From Lysobacteraceae bacterium (lineage in GTDB: Bacteria; Pseudomonadota; Gammaproteobacteria; Xanthomonadales; Xanthomonadaceae): DNA of 64,000 nt. The notes beneath the pieces were generated by a model. It was not told where the DNA came from, ran no database searches, and saw only the letters and a program-made list of their open reading frames with translations. Position 1 is the first letter of the stretch; every line of letters begins with the position of its first letter. Shown here piece after piece: positions 1-8,833 of the stretch. Location of the stretch: positions 27,480-91,479 of the forward strand of contig SCUI01000008.1 in assembly GCA_004297225.1 (NCBI GenBank). The letters are read 5' to 3'. Made by a program: the position numbers and the translations under genes.

Positions 1-600
1 GCCACCCACGACCTGGAGATCCGCGGCGCCGGCGAACTGCTGGGCGAGGACCAGAGCGGGCAGATGGCCGAGGTCGGCTTCAGCCTCTACACCGAGCTGC
101 TGGAGCGCGCGGTGCGTTCGATCCGCCGCGGCGAGCTGCCGGACGTGGACGCGCCGGTGTCGCACGGCGCGGATGTCGAACTGAACATCCCCGCGCTGAT
201 CCCCGAGGACTACCTGCCCGACGTGCACACGCGGCTGACGCTGTACAAGCGGATCAGTTCCGCGCGCGACGCAACCGAACTGCGCGAGCTGCAGGTGGAG
301 ATGATCGACCGCTTCGGCCTGCTGCCGGACGCGGCGAAGCACCTGTTCGCGGTGGCCGAGATGAAGCTCGAGGCCACGCGCCTGGGGATCCGCAAGCTCG
401 ATTTGGGCGCCAGCGGCGGCCGCGTGCAGTTCGAGGCAAAGCCGCATGTCGATCCGATGACCGTGATCCAGTTGATCCAGAAGCAGCCGAAGCATTACGC
501 GATGGACGGGCCGGAGAAGCTGCGGATCAAGCTGGACCTGCCGGATGCCGCCAGCAGGCTGCAGGCGGCGCGCGGCCTGTTGGCGGCGCTTTCGCCCTGA
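1..600 (+). CDS. mfd: Transcription-repair coupling factor Mfd, C-terminal end (partial)
   Basis: The 5' end lies outside the window; 199 codons are visible and end in TGA. The protein is the ATP-driven translocase that removes stalled RNA polymerase from DNA lesions and recruits UvrA. The opening residues hold the conserved helicase-end motif DLEIRGAGELLGEDQSG, followed by GFSLYTELLE and then the C-terminal TRCF domain (DYLPDVHTRLTLYKRI, and DRFGLLPDAAKHLF), which in this family covers the UvrA-binding surface. The reading frame is intact to the end. Identification rests on these motifs and is very secure. Confidence 0.95.
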   Translation, partial: ATHDLEIRGAGELLGEDQSGQMAEVGFSLYTELLERAVRSIRRGELPDVDAPVSHGADVELNIPALIPEDYLPDVHTRLTLYKRISSARDATELRELQVEMIDRFGLLPDAAKHLFAVAEMKLEATRLGIRKLDLGASGGRVQFEAKPHVDPMTVIQLIQKQPKHYAMDGPEKLRIKLDLPDAASRLQAARGLLAALSP

Positions 601-653
601 CTTCACCATCCATCGGCGAGGTTGGCCCTAGACTGCGCGCGTCGCCCCATGGA

Positions 654-1061
654 ATGGCCCGCATGCCCGGACACAGCCTGATCGCCGCCGCCGCACTTTC
701 GCTGGCCGCCTGCAGCAGCGTCGCGTCCTCGGGCGATGCCAGTGGCGGCAACGCCGTGATCGCCGACGGCAGCACGTTCCCGATGCAGCCAGGCCAGGCG
801 GTGACGCTCGCCGACCGCAGCACCCTTCACTACGAGCGCGTGGTGAACGATTCACGCTGCCCGCCCGACGTGCAGTGCGTGTGGGCGGGCGATGCGGAAG
901 TGGCGTTCACCTGGCGCAGCAACGGCGGCGGGCGCGATGCCTTCAGCCTGCATACCGGGCGCGGCGACAAGTCGCACCAGGTGGGCGAACGGACGGTGAC
1001 CCTGGTGGGACTCGCCCGCGGCGCGGCACCGGACGCCACGCTGCGCATCGACGCCAAATAG
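654..1061 (+). CDS. Small conserved lipoprotein of unknown function
   Basis: The product is 135 residues from the first ATG, or 132 from the ATG at 663. It has a short hydrophobic signal peptide ending in the lipobox LAAC, so it should be processed by signal peptidase II and anchored in a membrane. The mature part has a paired-cysteine stretch (CPPDVQCVWAGDAEV) that probably forms a disulfide in the periplasm. I recognise this pattern from uncharacterised short lipoproteins but know no function. A possible -10 (TAGACT) lies at 629-634. The stop codon is followed at once by the stop of the convergent pirin gene. Confidence 0.75.
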   Translation: MARMPGHSLIAAAALSLAACSSVASSGDASGGNAVIADGSTFPMQPGQAVTLADRSTLHYERVVNDSRCPPDVQCVWAGDAEVAFTWRSNGGGRDAFSLHTGRGDKSHQVGERTVTLVGLARGAAPDATLRIDAK

Positions 1062-1931
1062 TCAGAAGCGCCCTTCCTGGAAATCGACGAACGCCTGCAT
1101 CAGCTGCTCGCGGGTGTTCATCACGAACGGGCCGTGGCGCGCGACCGGCTCGCGCAACGGCCGGCCGGCGACCACGATCAGGCGCGCGCCGCCTTCGCCG
1201 GCCCGCAACACCAACCGGTCGCCGCCACCGAGCACGGCGAGTTCATGCGCCGCGAGCGCGCGCGCGTCGTCGCCCTCGCCGATCCTCAGGTCGCCTTCGT
1301 AGGCGTAAGCGAACGCACTGTGGCCGGCCGGCAACGCCGTCTCCCAGGCCGCGCCCGGCTCGAGCACGACATCCAGGTACAGCGGCTCGGTCGCTGGCTG
1401 CTCGATCGGGCCGCGCACGGTGGCGCCGTGCGCATCCTCGATGCTGCCGGCGATCACCTTGACCGCGACGCCACGCGCCGGCTCGGCCAGCGGGATCCGG
1501 TCGGGGGCGAATTCCTGGTAGCGCGGCTCGGTCATCTTCGCGCTCGCCGGCAGGTTCACCCACAGCTGGAAACCGCGCATGCGCCCGGACTGCTGCTCCG
1601 GCATCTCCGAATGCACCAGGCCGCGGCCGGCGGTCATCCACTGCACGCTGCCCGGGACCAGCAGGCCTTCGTTGCCGTGGTTGTCCTTGTGGCGCATGCG
1701 GCCATCGAGCATGTAGGTGACGGTCTCGAAACCGCGGTGCGGATGGTCGGGGAAACCGGCGATGTAGTCCTCGGCGCGGTCGGTGCCGAACTCGTCGAGC
1801 ATGAGGAACGGATCCAGCATGTCCAGCTGCGGCGAACCGATGACGCGGGTGAGCTTCACCCCGGCGCCATCGGACGCGGCCATGCCGCGGATGGTGCGGG
1901 TGACGATGGCGGGGTCGCGGGCCTGGGTCAT
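1062..1931 (-). CDS. Pirin family protein (bicupin)
   Basis: The product is 289 residues. The N-terminal cupin carries the pirin metal-site pattern: HPHRGFETVTY with two histidines, then a later VHSEMP with His and Glu. The C-terminal cupin region follows (about residues 170-280). Bacterial pirins bind Fe(II); some have quercetinase activity and others act as protein partners, so the substrate here is unknown. The start at 1931 is preferred because AGGAG sits 7 nt upstream; an ATG six codons earlier has no such site. It ends next to, and convergent with, the lipoprotein gene. Confidence 0.9.
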   Translation of the reverse strand: MTQARDPAIVTRTIRGMAASDGAGVKLTRVIGSPQLDMLDPFLMLDEFGTDRAEDYIAGFPDHPHRGFETVTYMLDGRMRHKDNHGNEGLLVPGSVQWMTAGRGLVHSEMPEQQSGRMRGFQLWVNLPASAKMTEPRYQEFAPDRIPLAEPARGVAVKVIAGSIEDAHGATVRGPIEQPATEPLYLDVVLEPGAAWETALPAGHSAFAYAYEGDLRIGEGDDARALAAHELAVLGGGDRLVLRAGEGGARLIVVAGRPLREPVARHGPFVMNTREQLMQAFVDFQEGRF

Positions 1932-2019
1932 GGCGGTCTCCTGGTGCATGCCGCAATGGTGGGGGCGAAAGCCGGCAAGGCCAGTGGCATCCGTGGAACG
2001 CAGGGTGCCACCGACGCGA

Positions 2020-4182
2020 TCACGGGCGCGGCAAACCGGGCCGCCCTAGCGCCCGGAGGCGCCAGCAGCGGTGGATCCGTGGATCGCGGGCGAAATCCGG
2101 CGGGATCGTGGCGGCGCTGATGTCCTCGACGGTCGCGAATGCGGACAGCGCTGCCTCGTCGAGGCGGAAGCGCCGGAAGTTGTTCGAGAAATAAAGCACC
2201 CCGCCCGGAGCGAGCCGGGCCACTGCCAGGCGCAGCAGCTCGACGTGCGCGCGCTGGATGTCGAAATCGCCGGCGCGTTTGGAGTTCGAAAAGGTCGGCG
2301 GGTCGCAGAACACCAGGTCGTACTGGCCGGTGTCGGCGCGCAGCCATTGCAGGACGTCGGCCTGGGCCAGCCGGTGGCGGGCGCCGCCGAACCCGTTCTC
2401 CTGCAGGTTCGCGGCACACCACTCCAGGTAGGTGGCCGACAGGTCGACGGTGGTCGTGGTGCGCGCGCCGCCCAGCGCCGCGTGCACGGTGGCCGCGCCG
2501 GTGTAGCCGAACAGGTTGAGGAAGCGGGTGTCGCGCGCCTCCTCGTGCAGGCGCAGGCGCATGGGTCGGTGGTCGAGGAACAGGCCGGTGTCCAGGTAAT
2601 CGAACAGGTTCACGCGCAGACGCGCGACGCCTTCGCGCACGACGATGAATTCGCCGCGCCGCTCGAATCCCCCGGCGTACTTGCTGCCGCCCTTGCCGAT
2701 CGCGCGGGTCTTCAGCGCCACCCGCTCGCGCGGCAGCGCGAACACCTCGCGCGCCGCGGCCAGCAGCTCGTTGAGGCGGCGGCGCGCCACCGCTTCGGGG
2801 ATGTCGGCGGGTGCGGCGTATTCCTGCACGTGCAGCCAGGTGGAGGCCGGGTCGTCGGCCTCGGCGTAGACGTCGATCGCTGCCGCATGTTCCGGGATGT
2901 CGGCGTCATAGGCGCGGAAGCAGGTGACGCCCTCGCGCTCGCGCCAGGCCTTGCCGGTGCGCAGGTTCTTGCGCAGGCGGTTGGCGACCATCTGCGCGCC
3001 TTCGGACAGCGCGCGCGCGGGACCGCGGTCGATGGTGGGGGTCAGGATGGGGTCGGCGACGATCAGCGTGCACTCGATCGCGCCGTTGAACACCTGGTAG
3101 CGCTTGCCCGCGCGCAGCCCGGTGGCGCGCGCCAGTTCGGCGTCGCCGCACAGCAGGCTGGCGCGCCATTCCGGGACCGCCGTCTTCAGCGCATCGCCGA
3201 GCGCGCGGTACAGCGCGGGATCGGCGGCCAGGCGCAGGTCGTACGGTGGATTGCAGACCACCAGGCCGCGCACCGCCGGTTGCACCGGCAGCGCGCGCAC
3301 ATCGCGGACTTCGAACGCCATCGCGTCGGCCACGCCCGCCAGTTGCGCATTGCGTTTGGCGGCCTCGATCGCGTGCGGGTCGGCATCGCTGCCATGGAAC
3401 ACGGCACGCAGCGACGCACGACCGGCGGCTTCGCGCGTCCTCGCGTCCTCGACCAGCGCCTGCCAGCCCGCGACATCGAATTGCTTCCAGCGCGTCGGCA
3501 ATGCCTCGCCATGGCGCTGCAGGCCGGGGGCGACGTCGGCCGCCATCAGTGCGCCTTCGATCAGCAGGGTGCCGCTGCCGCACATCGGATCGAGCAGCGC
3601 GCCGCCTTGTGCATGCACTTCCGGCCAGTGGCCACGCAGCAGCACCGCGGCCGCCAGCGTCTCCTTCAGGGGCGCCTCGCCCTGCGCGCTTCGCCAGCCG
3701 CGCCGGTGCAGCGGGCCGCCGCCCAGGTCCACCGAAACGATTGCGCGCCCCTTGCGCGCCACCAGGTTCAGGCGCAGGCCCGGGGCCTCGACGTCGATGT
3801 CCGGGCGCGCACCGGTGCGCTCGCGCATCACGTCCACCACCGCGTCCTTCAGTCGTTGCGCGGCGTAACGCTCGTGCGTCAACGCGTCGCCGGAGACGTG
3901 GGCGTCGATCGCCAGCGTGGTCGTGGCGTCCAGGTGCGATGGCCAGTCGATGGCCGCGGCCGCGGCGTAGAGCGTATCGGCGTCCGCGCACTCGAATTCG
4001 GCGATCGGCCACAGCACGCGACTGGCCAGCCGCGACCACAACACCGCGCGCTGCGCGTCCGCCAGCGTGCCCTGGACATTGGCGCCGGCCACGGTGGCGG
4101 TCGCGCGTTCGCAACCCAACGCCTGCAGTTCCTCGACCAGCAGGTATTCCAGGCCCTTGCCGCAACTGGCGAAGAACTTCAT
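2020..4182 (-). CDS. rlmL: Bifunctional 23S rRNA methyltransferase RlmKL
   Basis: This 720-residue fusion makes m2G2445 (RlmL half) and m7G2069 (RlmK half) in 23S rRNA during 50S assembly. An N-terminal THUMP domain (about 1-160) comes first. The RlmL Rossmann methyltransferase follows, with [14 protein letters not shown] near residue 200 and the catalytic NPPY near 315. The RlmK half carries a second SAM fold and the motif [11 protein letters not shown]. Length and domain order match the E. coli fusion. It lies 8 bp downstream of the small hydrolase gene and is probably co-transcribed with it. Confidence 0.96.
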   Translation of the reverse strand: MKFFASCGKGLEYLLVEELQALGCERATATVAGANVQGTLADAQRAVLWSRLASRVLWPIAEFECADADTLYAAAAAIDWPSHLDATTTLAIDAHVSGDALTHERYAAQRLKDAVVDVMRERTGARPDIDVEAPGLRLNLVARKGRAIVSVDLGGGPLHRRGWRSAQGEAPLKETLAAAVLLRGHWPEVHAQGGALLDPMCGSGTLLIEGALMAADVAPGLQRHGEALPTRWKQFDVAGWQALVEDARTREAAGRASLRAVFHGSDADPHAIEAAKRNAQLAGVADAMAFEVRDVRALPVQPAVRGLVVCNPPYDLRLAADPALYRALGDALKTAVPEWRASLLCGDAELARATGLRAGKRYQVFNGAIECTLIVADPILTPTIDRGPARALSEGAQMVANRLRKNLRTGKAWREREGVTCFRAYDADIPEHAAAIDVYAEADDPASTWLHVQEYAAPADIPEAVARRRLNELLAAAREVFALPRERVALKTRAIGKGGSKYAGGFERRGEFIVVREGVARLRVNLFDYLDTGLFLDHRPMRLRLHEEARDTRFLNLFGYTGAATVHAALGGARTTTTVDLSATYLEWCAANLQENGFGGARHRLAQADVLQWLRADTGQYDLVFCDPPTFSNSKRAGDFDIQRAHVELLRLAVARLAPGGVLYFSNNFRRFRLDEAALSAFATVEDISAATIPPDFARDPRIHRCWRLRALGRPGLPRP

Positions 4183-4190
4183 CGGACGAC

Positions 4191-4718
4191 TCAGGCCAAC
4201 GAGCGCAGGAACGCGGCGAACGCGTCGGCGCCGTCCTGCACGTGCGCCGACAGCCGGTGGCCGTCGTCCACCAGCAGCAGGCGCGCGTTGCGCGGCCGTG
4301 CCCAGGCGACCACGTCATCGGCGTCGATCAGTTCGTCGTGCCAACCGTGGACGATCGAGACCGGCACGTTGGCCGCGTCCATCGGCGGGGCGCCGCGCAT
4401 GCGCACCGGCGGCGCCAGCAGGAACAGGCCGGCGACCGGCAGTTCCAGCGAAGCGCGGCCGGAAATCCAGGCGCCGAGGCTGGAGCCGGCCAGCAGCACC
4501 GGCCCGCGCGCGGCGGCCGCACGTGCAAGGCCGAGCAGCCGTTGCAGGCGCGCGGCGACGTCGCCGAGCTCGCCGGCCTCGCGGCGGGCGTCGAGATCCG
4601 TGTAATCCGGGCGTTCGTGGCTCCAGCCGAGCGCCTGCGCGACGTCGGCCAGCGCCGTGACCTTGGTCGCGTCCGGACCGCTTTCGAAACCGTGGGAGAG
4701 GATGCAGTGGCCGCGCAT
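4191..4718 (-). CDS. Small alpha/beta-fold hydrolase
   Basis: The product is 175 residues. A nucleophile elbow GSSLG provides the likely catalytic Ser. An early HGFESGP motif would form the oxyanion hole, and late DE and DGH motifs supply a plausible Asp/His pair ([15 protein letters not shown]). No signal peptide is seen, so it is probably cytoplasmic. The substrate is unknown; it resembles the short YqiA/YcfP-like esterases. There is no Shine-Dalgarno sequence. A -10-like TAGCAT lies exactly 7 nt from the ATG, suggesting leaderless expression from the palindrome shared with ampD. It is first in an apparent unit with rlmKL. Confidence 0.8.
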   Translation of the reverse strand: MRGHCILSHGFESGPDATKVTALADVAQALGWSHERPDYTDLDARREAGELGDVAARLQRLLGLARAAAARGPVLLAGSSLGAWISGRASLELPVAGLFLLAPPVRMRGAPPMDAANVPVSIVHGWHDELIDADDVVAWARPRNARLLLVDDGHRLSAHVQDGADAFAAFLRSLA

Positions 4719-4723
4719 GGCGC

Positions 4724-4735
4724 GATGCTAGCATC
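4724..4735. promoter_or_regulatory. 12-bp palindrome shared by two divergent promoters
   Basis: GATGCTAGCATC is a perfect palindrome in the 23-bp gap between two divergent start codons. Read on the minus strand, TAGCAT (4730-4725) has its last base exactly 7 nt from the A of the hydrolase ATG at 4718. Read on the plus strand, TAGCAT (4729-4734) points to a start 1 nt before the ampD ATG. Both genes lack a Shine-Dalgarno sequence. I infer one back-to-back -10 element; no good -35 hexamers are visible. Confidence 0.5.
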
Positions 4736-4741
4736 CGTGCG

Positions 4742-5308
4742 ATGAGCGCCCCGCCGGTCCGCCACGCCGATCCGCTGCCCTACGTCGATGCGCTGGGCGA
4801 ACGCGCGCTCGATGCCGTCGACCTGGTGGTGATCCATTGCACCGAGCTGCCGGACCTCGCCACCGCGCGCGAATACGGCGAACGCATCCTCCATCCCGAC
4901 AGCGGCACCGGCAACAGCGGGCACTTCTACGTGGATCGCGACGGCAGCGTGCATGCCTGGGTGCCGGTGGAACGCGTCGCCCACCACGTGCGCGGGTACA
5001 ACCCGCGTTCGATCGGGATCGAACTGGTCAATCGCGGCCGCTTCCCGGACTGGCTGGATTCGCGCCACCAGGCGATGGACGAACCCTACCCGGACGTCCA
5101 GGTCGACGCGCTCGTCGCGCTGCTGCAGCAATTGTGCGTGGACCTGCCCGCGCTGGCCTGGATCGCCGGCCACGAGGACCTGGACACCGGGGAAGTCGCC
5201 GCCAGCGACGACCCGGGCCGCCGCGTGCGCCGCAAGCGCGATCCCGGCCCGCGCTTTCCCTGGGAGCGGGTGCTCGGGGGCCTGCCGCTGCGCCGCCTTC
5301 CGGTATGA
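4742..5308 (+). CDS. ampD: N-acetylmuramoyl-L-alanine amidase, AmpD-like
   Basis: The 188-residue amidase_2 protein has the zinc ligands expected of AmpD: His32 in VIHCTE, His144 in AGHED and Asp167 in DPGPRFPW. GYNPRSIGIEL is the family core strand. AmpD cleaves the anhydromuropeptide amide bond in cell-wall recycling and so keeps inducers of AmpR-controlled beta-lactamase low. There is no signal peptide, which supports a cytosolic recycling role. The start codon is 7-8 nt from a -10-like hexamer with no Shine-Dalgarno sequence. A close relative with another peptidoglycan specificity cannot be excluded. Confidence 0.85.
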   Translation: MSAPPVRHADPLPYVDALGERALDAVDLVVIHCTELPDLATAREYGERILHPDSGTGNSGHFYVDRDGSVHAWVPVERVAHHVRGYNPRSIGIELVNRGRFPDWLDSRHQAMDEPYPDVQVDALVALLQQLCVDLPALAWIAGHEDLDTGEVAASDDPGRRVRRKRDPGPRFPWERVLGGLPLRRLPV

Positions 5309-5309
5309 T
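5304..5309 (+). promoter_or_regulatory. Leaderless -10 element of tesB
   Basis: TATGAT ends 7 nt before the A of the tesB start codon, so the expected transcription start is the start codon itself. The intervening TTCGCG is not a ribosome site. The hexamer overlaps the end of ampD. Confidence 0.5.
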
Positions 5310-5315
5310 TTCGCG

Positions 5316-6209
5316 ATGCCTTCCCCCGTTTCCGAACTGATCGAGCTGCTTTCGCTGGAGCGGCTGGAAGACAACCTGTTCCGTGGCCAGAGCCGCGACA
5401 TCGGCACCAAGTACGTGTTCGGCGGCCAGGTGCTCGGCCAGGCGCTGTCCGCGGCGCAGGCGACGATGACCGTGGACCGCGACGCGCATTCGCTGCACGC
5501 CTACTTCCTGCGCGCCGGCGACATCGAGGCACCGATCGTGTTCCACGTCGACCGCACCCGCGACGGCGGCAGCTTCTCGGTGCGCCGGGTCACCGCGATC
5601 CAGCACGGCCAGGTGATCTTCTTCTGCGCCGCCTCGTTCCAGGCCGACGAAGCCGCGCCGGAACACCAGTTGTCGATGCCGGAAGTCCCCCGGCCCGAGG
5701 ACATCGAGCCGGCGCCGGCGATCGCGGCCGACGTGCTGGCGACGCTGCCGACCAAGGTGCAGCGCTGGCTCGACCGGATGGGTCCGTTCGAGTTCCGCCA
5801 CGTCTATCCCCGCGACGAACTGAAGCCACCCAAGCGCCCTCCCTACCAGCAGGTCTGGTTCCGGCTCGGGCAGCGTGTCGGCGACGCGCCGGTGCTGCAC
5901 CGGGCGCTGCTGGCCTACGCGTCGGACTTCCACCTGCTGGGCACCGCCACCTTCCCGCACGGCATCAGCTACTACCAGCCGAACGTGCAGATGGCCTCGC
6001 TCGACCACGCGATGTGGTTCCACCGCCCGTTCCGCGCCGACGAGTGGCTGCTGTATTCGCTGGACAGCCCCAGCGCGCAGGGCGGGCGCGGCCTCGCCCG
6101 CGGCATGGTCTACGACCGCCACGGCAAGCTGGTCGCCAGTACCGCGCAGGAAGGGCTGATCCGCGTAGTGGCCGACGCCAGCGCCGCCTCGCACGTGCCC
6201 AAGGCCTGA
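5316..6209 (+). CDS. tesB: Acyl-CoA thioesterase II
   Basis: The 297-residue double-hotdog protein begins with the family pattern ELLSLERLEDNLFRGQS and keeps GGQVLGQAL, HAYFLRAGD and the C-terminal SLDHAMWFHRPFRADEW. It hydrolyses fatty acyl-CoA to free acid and CoA in the cytosol. The start at 5316 is chosen because homology begins there; the frame stays open upstream but overlaps ampD. Likely leaderless. The next gene begins 2 bp after the stop, so the two are probably one unit. Confidence 0.95.
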   Translation: MPSPVSELIELLSLERLEDNLFRGQSRDIGTKYVFGGQVLGQALSAAQATMTVDRDAHSLHAYFLRAGDIEAPIVFHVDRTRDGGSFSVRRVTAIQHGQVIFFCAASFQADEAAPEHQLSMPEVPRPEDIEPAPAIAADVLATLPTKVQRWLDRMGPFEFRHVYPRDELKPPKRPPYQQVWFRLGQRVGDAPVLHRALLAYASDFHLLGTATFPHGISYYQPNVQMASLDHAMWFHRPFRADEWLLYSLDSPSAQGGRGLARGMVYDRHGKLVASTAQEGLIRVVADASAASHVPKA

Positions 6210-6210
6210 C

Positions 6211-6996
6211 ATGCGCCAGGTGTTCTCGAGCCCGCGGCTGGAAAACGTCGAACGCGTGGCGCAGCTGCTCGAGGAGGCCGGCGTGCAGACCCGCGTGACC
6301 CATGGCCGTTCGTATCGCGGCGGCCTGCGCGGCAATTTCAGCTATCGCGAAGGCGCGGACGCGAAGCCCGTTCCGGCGGTGTGGGTGGTGCGGTCGGAGG
6401 ACCAGCCCAGGGCGCGTGCGCTGCTGCGCGAGCTCGGCCTGCTGGACAGCACCCGCGGCGACACCGGCTATCGCCTGCCGACCTTCCGCAGCGAGGCGGC
6501 GGAAACACCCGCGGACGCCGGCCGCAAGCGCGTGTTCCGGATGAAGCTCGGGCTGCTGGCGGTGATCGCCATCGTGCTGGGGATGGCCTGGTTCTCGCAG
6601 CTCGACGATGGCGGCGCGCCCGCACCGCCCGCGCAGGCCACGCGCGTGCTGGCCGCAGGCGAAACGGCGACACCCGATGCGCTGGCCGTCGCGGTGCTGG
6701 CCGGCGAATTGCCGCGCAGCGCCGATGAGGCGGTGTGCCTGTCGGTGGACGGCGCGGATCCGCAGCCATCGCTGCTGGCGGCACTGCCGGCCAGCCCCGG
6801 GCCGGTGATCGCGCTGTCGCAATGCCCCGCCGGCACGATCCCGCGGCTGTCGATCCACGCCTACCGCGCCAACGCTGCCGGTGCCGGGACGATCACGCTG
6901 GAACGACTGGAAGGCGCCGGCGCGACCCCCGTGGCGGAAACCTACGAGGTGTCGCGCGGGCGCGATGGCGGGTGGCGGGTGATCGAACTGCTGTAG
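6211..6996 (+). CDS. DUF2007-like N-terminus fused to a single-pass membrane protein
   Basis: The product is 261 residues. Residues 1-80 (RQVFSSPRLENVERVAQLLEE, then VWVVRSEDQPRARALL) resemble the small DUF2007 'putative signal transducing' fold. One transmembrane segment follows near 112-130 (KLGLLAVIAIVLGMAWF). The remaining 130 residues are predicted periplasmic with no recognised domain and contain two spaced cysteines. Related Xanthomonas proteins have been labelled 'pathogenicity-like', but I know of no demonstrated role. It starts 2 bp after tesB. Confidence 0.7.
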   Translation: MRQVFSSPRLENVERVAQLLEEAGVQTRVTHGRSYRGGLRGNFSYREGADAKPVPAVWVVRSEDQPRARALLRELGLLDSTRGDTGYRLPTFRSEAAETPADAGRKRVFRMKLGLLAVIAIVLGMAWFSQLDDGGAPAPPAQATRVLAAGETATPDALAVAVLAGELPRSADEAVCLSVDGADPQPSLLAALPASPGPVIALSQCPAGTIPRLSIHAYRANAAGAGTITLERLEGAGATPVAETYEVSRGRDGGWRVIELL

Positions 6997-7020
6997 CGCT
7001 GCGCTGCGTGGCGTTGCGCG

Positions 7021-7506
7021 TTACCGGCCGCGCATCGGCTTCAGTTCGTCGCTGGTGAGGTAACCGTCGCGGTCGGCGTCCAGCCATGCGAAGCGGTCGG
7101 CCAGGCGCGGCATCTTCCCGTCCACTTCGGCCTTGCTCAGCTTGCCGTCCTTGTCGAGGTCGGCCTCGGCGAAACGCTGCGCACGCCGCTCACCGCGCTG
7201 TTCCTTGCGATCGGCACGATGGCTGTCGCGCCAGGCCTGCAGCTCGGTGCGCACGAGGTAGCCATCGCCGTTGGCGTCGATGGCGTCGAACTGGCTCGAC
7301 AGCCGCTGCGCGCGGCGGTCGTCGCCGGCGAGTTCGGCGCGGGCGATGCGTCCGTCCTTGTCGGCGTCGAGCTGGACGATGCCCTGGCCGTGGTGGCCGC
7401 GGGCGTGGTCGCGCTTGCCGTCGTGGCCATGCCCGGCCTGGGCAAGGGCGACGGCGGAGGCGCCGGTGGCGGCCAGCGCGAGGGTGAGCAGGACGATGCG
7501 GTTCAT
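7021..7506 (-). CDS. Secreted four-EF-hand calcium-binding protein
   Basis: The product is 161 residues from the ATG at 7506, which has AGGAG 7 nt upstream. A Sec signal peptide ([23 protein letters not shown]) precedes a His/Asp/Lys-rich stretch and four canonical EF-hand loops: [36 protein letters not shown] and [12 protein letters not shown]. All loops keep acidic residues at positions 1, 3, 5 and 12, so calcium binding in the periplasm is likely. No enzymatic domain is present; a buffering or calcium-sensing role is an inference. Confidence 0.85.
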   Translation of the reverse strand: MNRIVLLTLALAATGASAVALAQAGHGHDGKRDHARGHHGQGIVQLDADKDGRIARAELAGDDRRAQRLSSQFDAIDANGDGYLVRTELQAWRDSHRADRKEQRGERRAQRFAEADLDKDGKLSKAEVDGKMPRLADRFAWLDADRDGYLTSDELKPMRGR

Positions 7507-7629
7507 GGTGGCTCCTGTGTCGATGCCCGGCGGCACGCTGCCACCGATGCCACCATCAACGCCGGGATCGCGGCGGCGTTGACCGCGGACGGTCCGCATT
7601 CAGTGGACGGACAGGCACGCGGCGGGCGC

Positions 7630-7635
7630 TATGCT
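7630..7635 (+). promoter_or_regulatory. Leaderless -10 element of bpt
   Basis: TATGCT ends exactly 7 nt before the A of the bpt ATG at 7642. No Shine-Dalgarno sequence lies between them, and no convincing -35 is seen. Confidence 0.45.
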
Positions 7636-7641
7636 GCACCC

Positions 7642-8379
7642 ATGGGCAACTCTCCGGTCCGCGACGACGACGGCGCCACCGGCCTGCGGGTGTTCCACAC
7701 CGGCGAGCATCCGTGTGGCTACTGGCCAGAACGCCACGCCCGCGACCTGGTGCTCGACCCTCGCGACGAGCGCCTGGCGCAGCGCTACCCGCTGGCGCTG
7801 GAGTGGGGCTTCCGCCGCTCCGGCGACATCGTCTACAGGCCGCACTGCCGCGGGTGCCAGGCCTGCGTCGCGGTGCGCATCCCGGTGGCTGCGTTCCGCC
7901 CGGACCGCAGCCAGCGCCGCTGCCTGGCCCGTAACCGCGACGTGGACGCGCGCATCGTCCCGGCCGAACGCAGCGAGGAGCAGTTCGCGCTGTACCGGCG
8001 CTACCTGAAGGCGCGCCACCCCGGCGGCGGCATGGACGACCACGGCAGTTTCGAGTTCGACCAGTTCCTGGTCGGCAGCTGGTCGCAGGGGCGGTTCCTG
8101 GAATTGCGCGAGCACGGCAGCCATCGATTGCTCGGGGTCGCGGTGACCGACCTCGCCGGCACGCGGGCGCTGTCGGCGGTGTACACGTTCTTCGACCCGG
8201 ACGAAGCCGCGCGCGGACTCGGCACGCTCGCGATCCTCAAGCAGCTGGAGTGGGCCGCGCGCGACGGGCGCACGCACCTGTACCTGGGCTACTGGATCGC
8301 CGGCCACCGCAAGATGGATTACAAGCGGCGATTCCGGCCGCTGGAAGCGTTCGACGGGAGGAGCTGGAAGGCCCTGTGA
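7642..8379 (+). CDS. bpt: Aspartate/glutamate leucyltransferase (Bpt/Ate family)
   Basis: The 245-residue enzyme transfers an amino acid, usually Leu, from tRNA to proteins with N-terminal Asp or Glu and so marks them for ClpS/ClpAP (bacterial N-degron pathway). It has the N-terminal cysteine cluster [17 protein letters not shown] ... HCRGCQAC of the ATE_N domain and the GNAT-like C-terminal domain ending [22 protein letters not shown]. The start at 7642 fits the usual family length. It is followed after 2 bp by the convergent end of an unknown gene. Confidence 0.92.
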   Translation: MGNSPVRDDDGATGLRVFHTGEHPCGYWPERHARDLVLDPRDERLAQRYPLALEWGFRRSGDIVYRPHCRGCQACVAVRIPVAAFRPDRSQRRCLARNRDVDARIVPAERSEEQFALYRRYLKARHPGGGMDDHGSFEFDQFLVGSWSQGRFLELREHGSHRLLGVAVTDLAGTRALSAVYTFFDPDEAARGLGTLAILKQLEWAARDGRTHLYLGYWIAGHRKMDYKRRFRPLEAFDGRSWKAL

Positions 8380-8381
8380 CG

Positions 8382-8783
8382 CTACAGGTCGTCGTCGGGC
8401 GCGGGAGCCTTGGGGCTGTCGGGCGGCAGCGCACCGCCGTCGGGAATCGCCCCCGGCGGTGCATGCGCGGGTTCGGCGGTCGGACCGGCCGCGGGCAGCG
8501 TTGCCGCCTGCAGCCGCGGGCCGAAGCCGAAGTCGCCATCGCTCTGGCTGGACACGATCATCCGCACCATGCTGCCCGGCACCATCAGCTCCAGCTGCAC
8601 GCTGCGGCCCTCGGTGGTCACGCCTTCCAGCGTCATCTCGATCAGCGCGCCACCGGTGTCGATTTCCTGGCAGACCAGGTGCGGGCCGGCGGGACTGTCC
8701 TGCAGGTAGGGCTTGATCGCATCGCCCAGCGCCTCGAGCGCCTGCGGGAAAAAGAACACCGCGTAGCCGTTCTTGCCGTTCAT
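8382..8783 (-). CDS. Conserved hypothetical protein
   Basis: The product is 133 residues. The first 95 form a compact, probably beta-rich region (GYAVFFFPQALEALGDAIKPYLQ, then VQLELMVPGSMVRMIVSSQSDGDFGFG). The last 35 are Pro/Ala-rich and acidic and look disordered. There is no signal peptide or transmembrane segment. I do not recognise the family. It lies 50 bp downstream of purT on the same strand and may be co-transcribed with it. Confidence 0.65.
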   Translation of the reverse strand: MNGKNGYAVFFFPQALEALGDAIKPYLQDSPAGPHLVCQEIDTGGALIEMTLEGVTTEGRSVQLELMVPGSMVRMIVSSQSDGDFGFGPRLQAATLPAAGPTAEPAHAPPGAIPDGGALPPDSPKAPAPDDDL

Positions 8784-8833
8784 TCGCTTCGTCCGTGCCT
8801 CGTTCGAACCGGTATCCGGGGAGTTTGCCGCAT

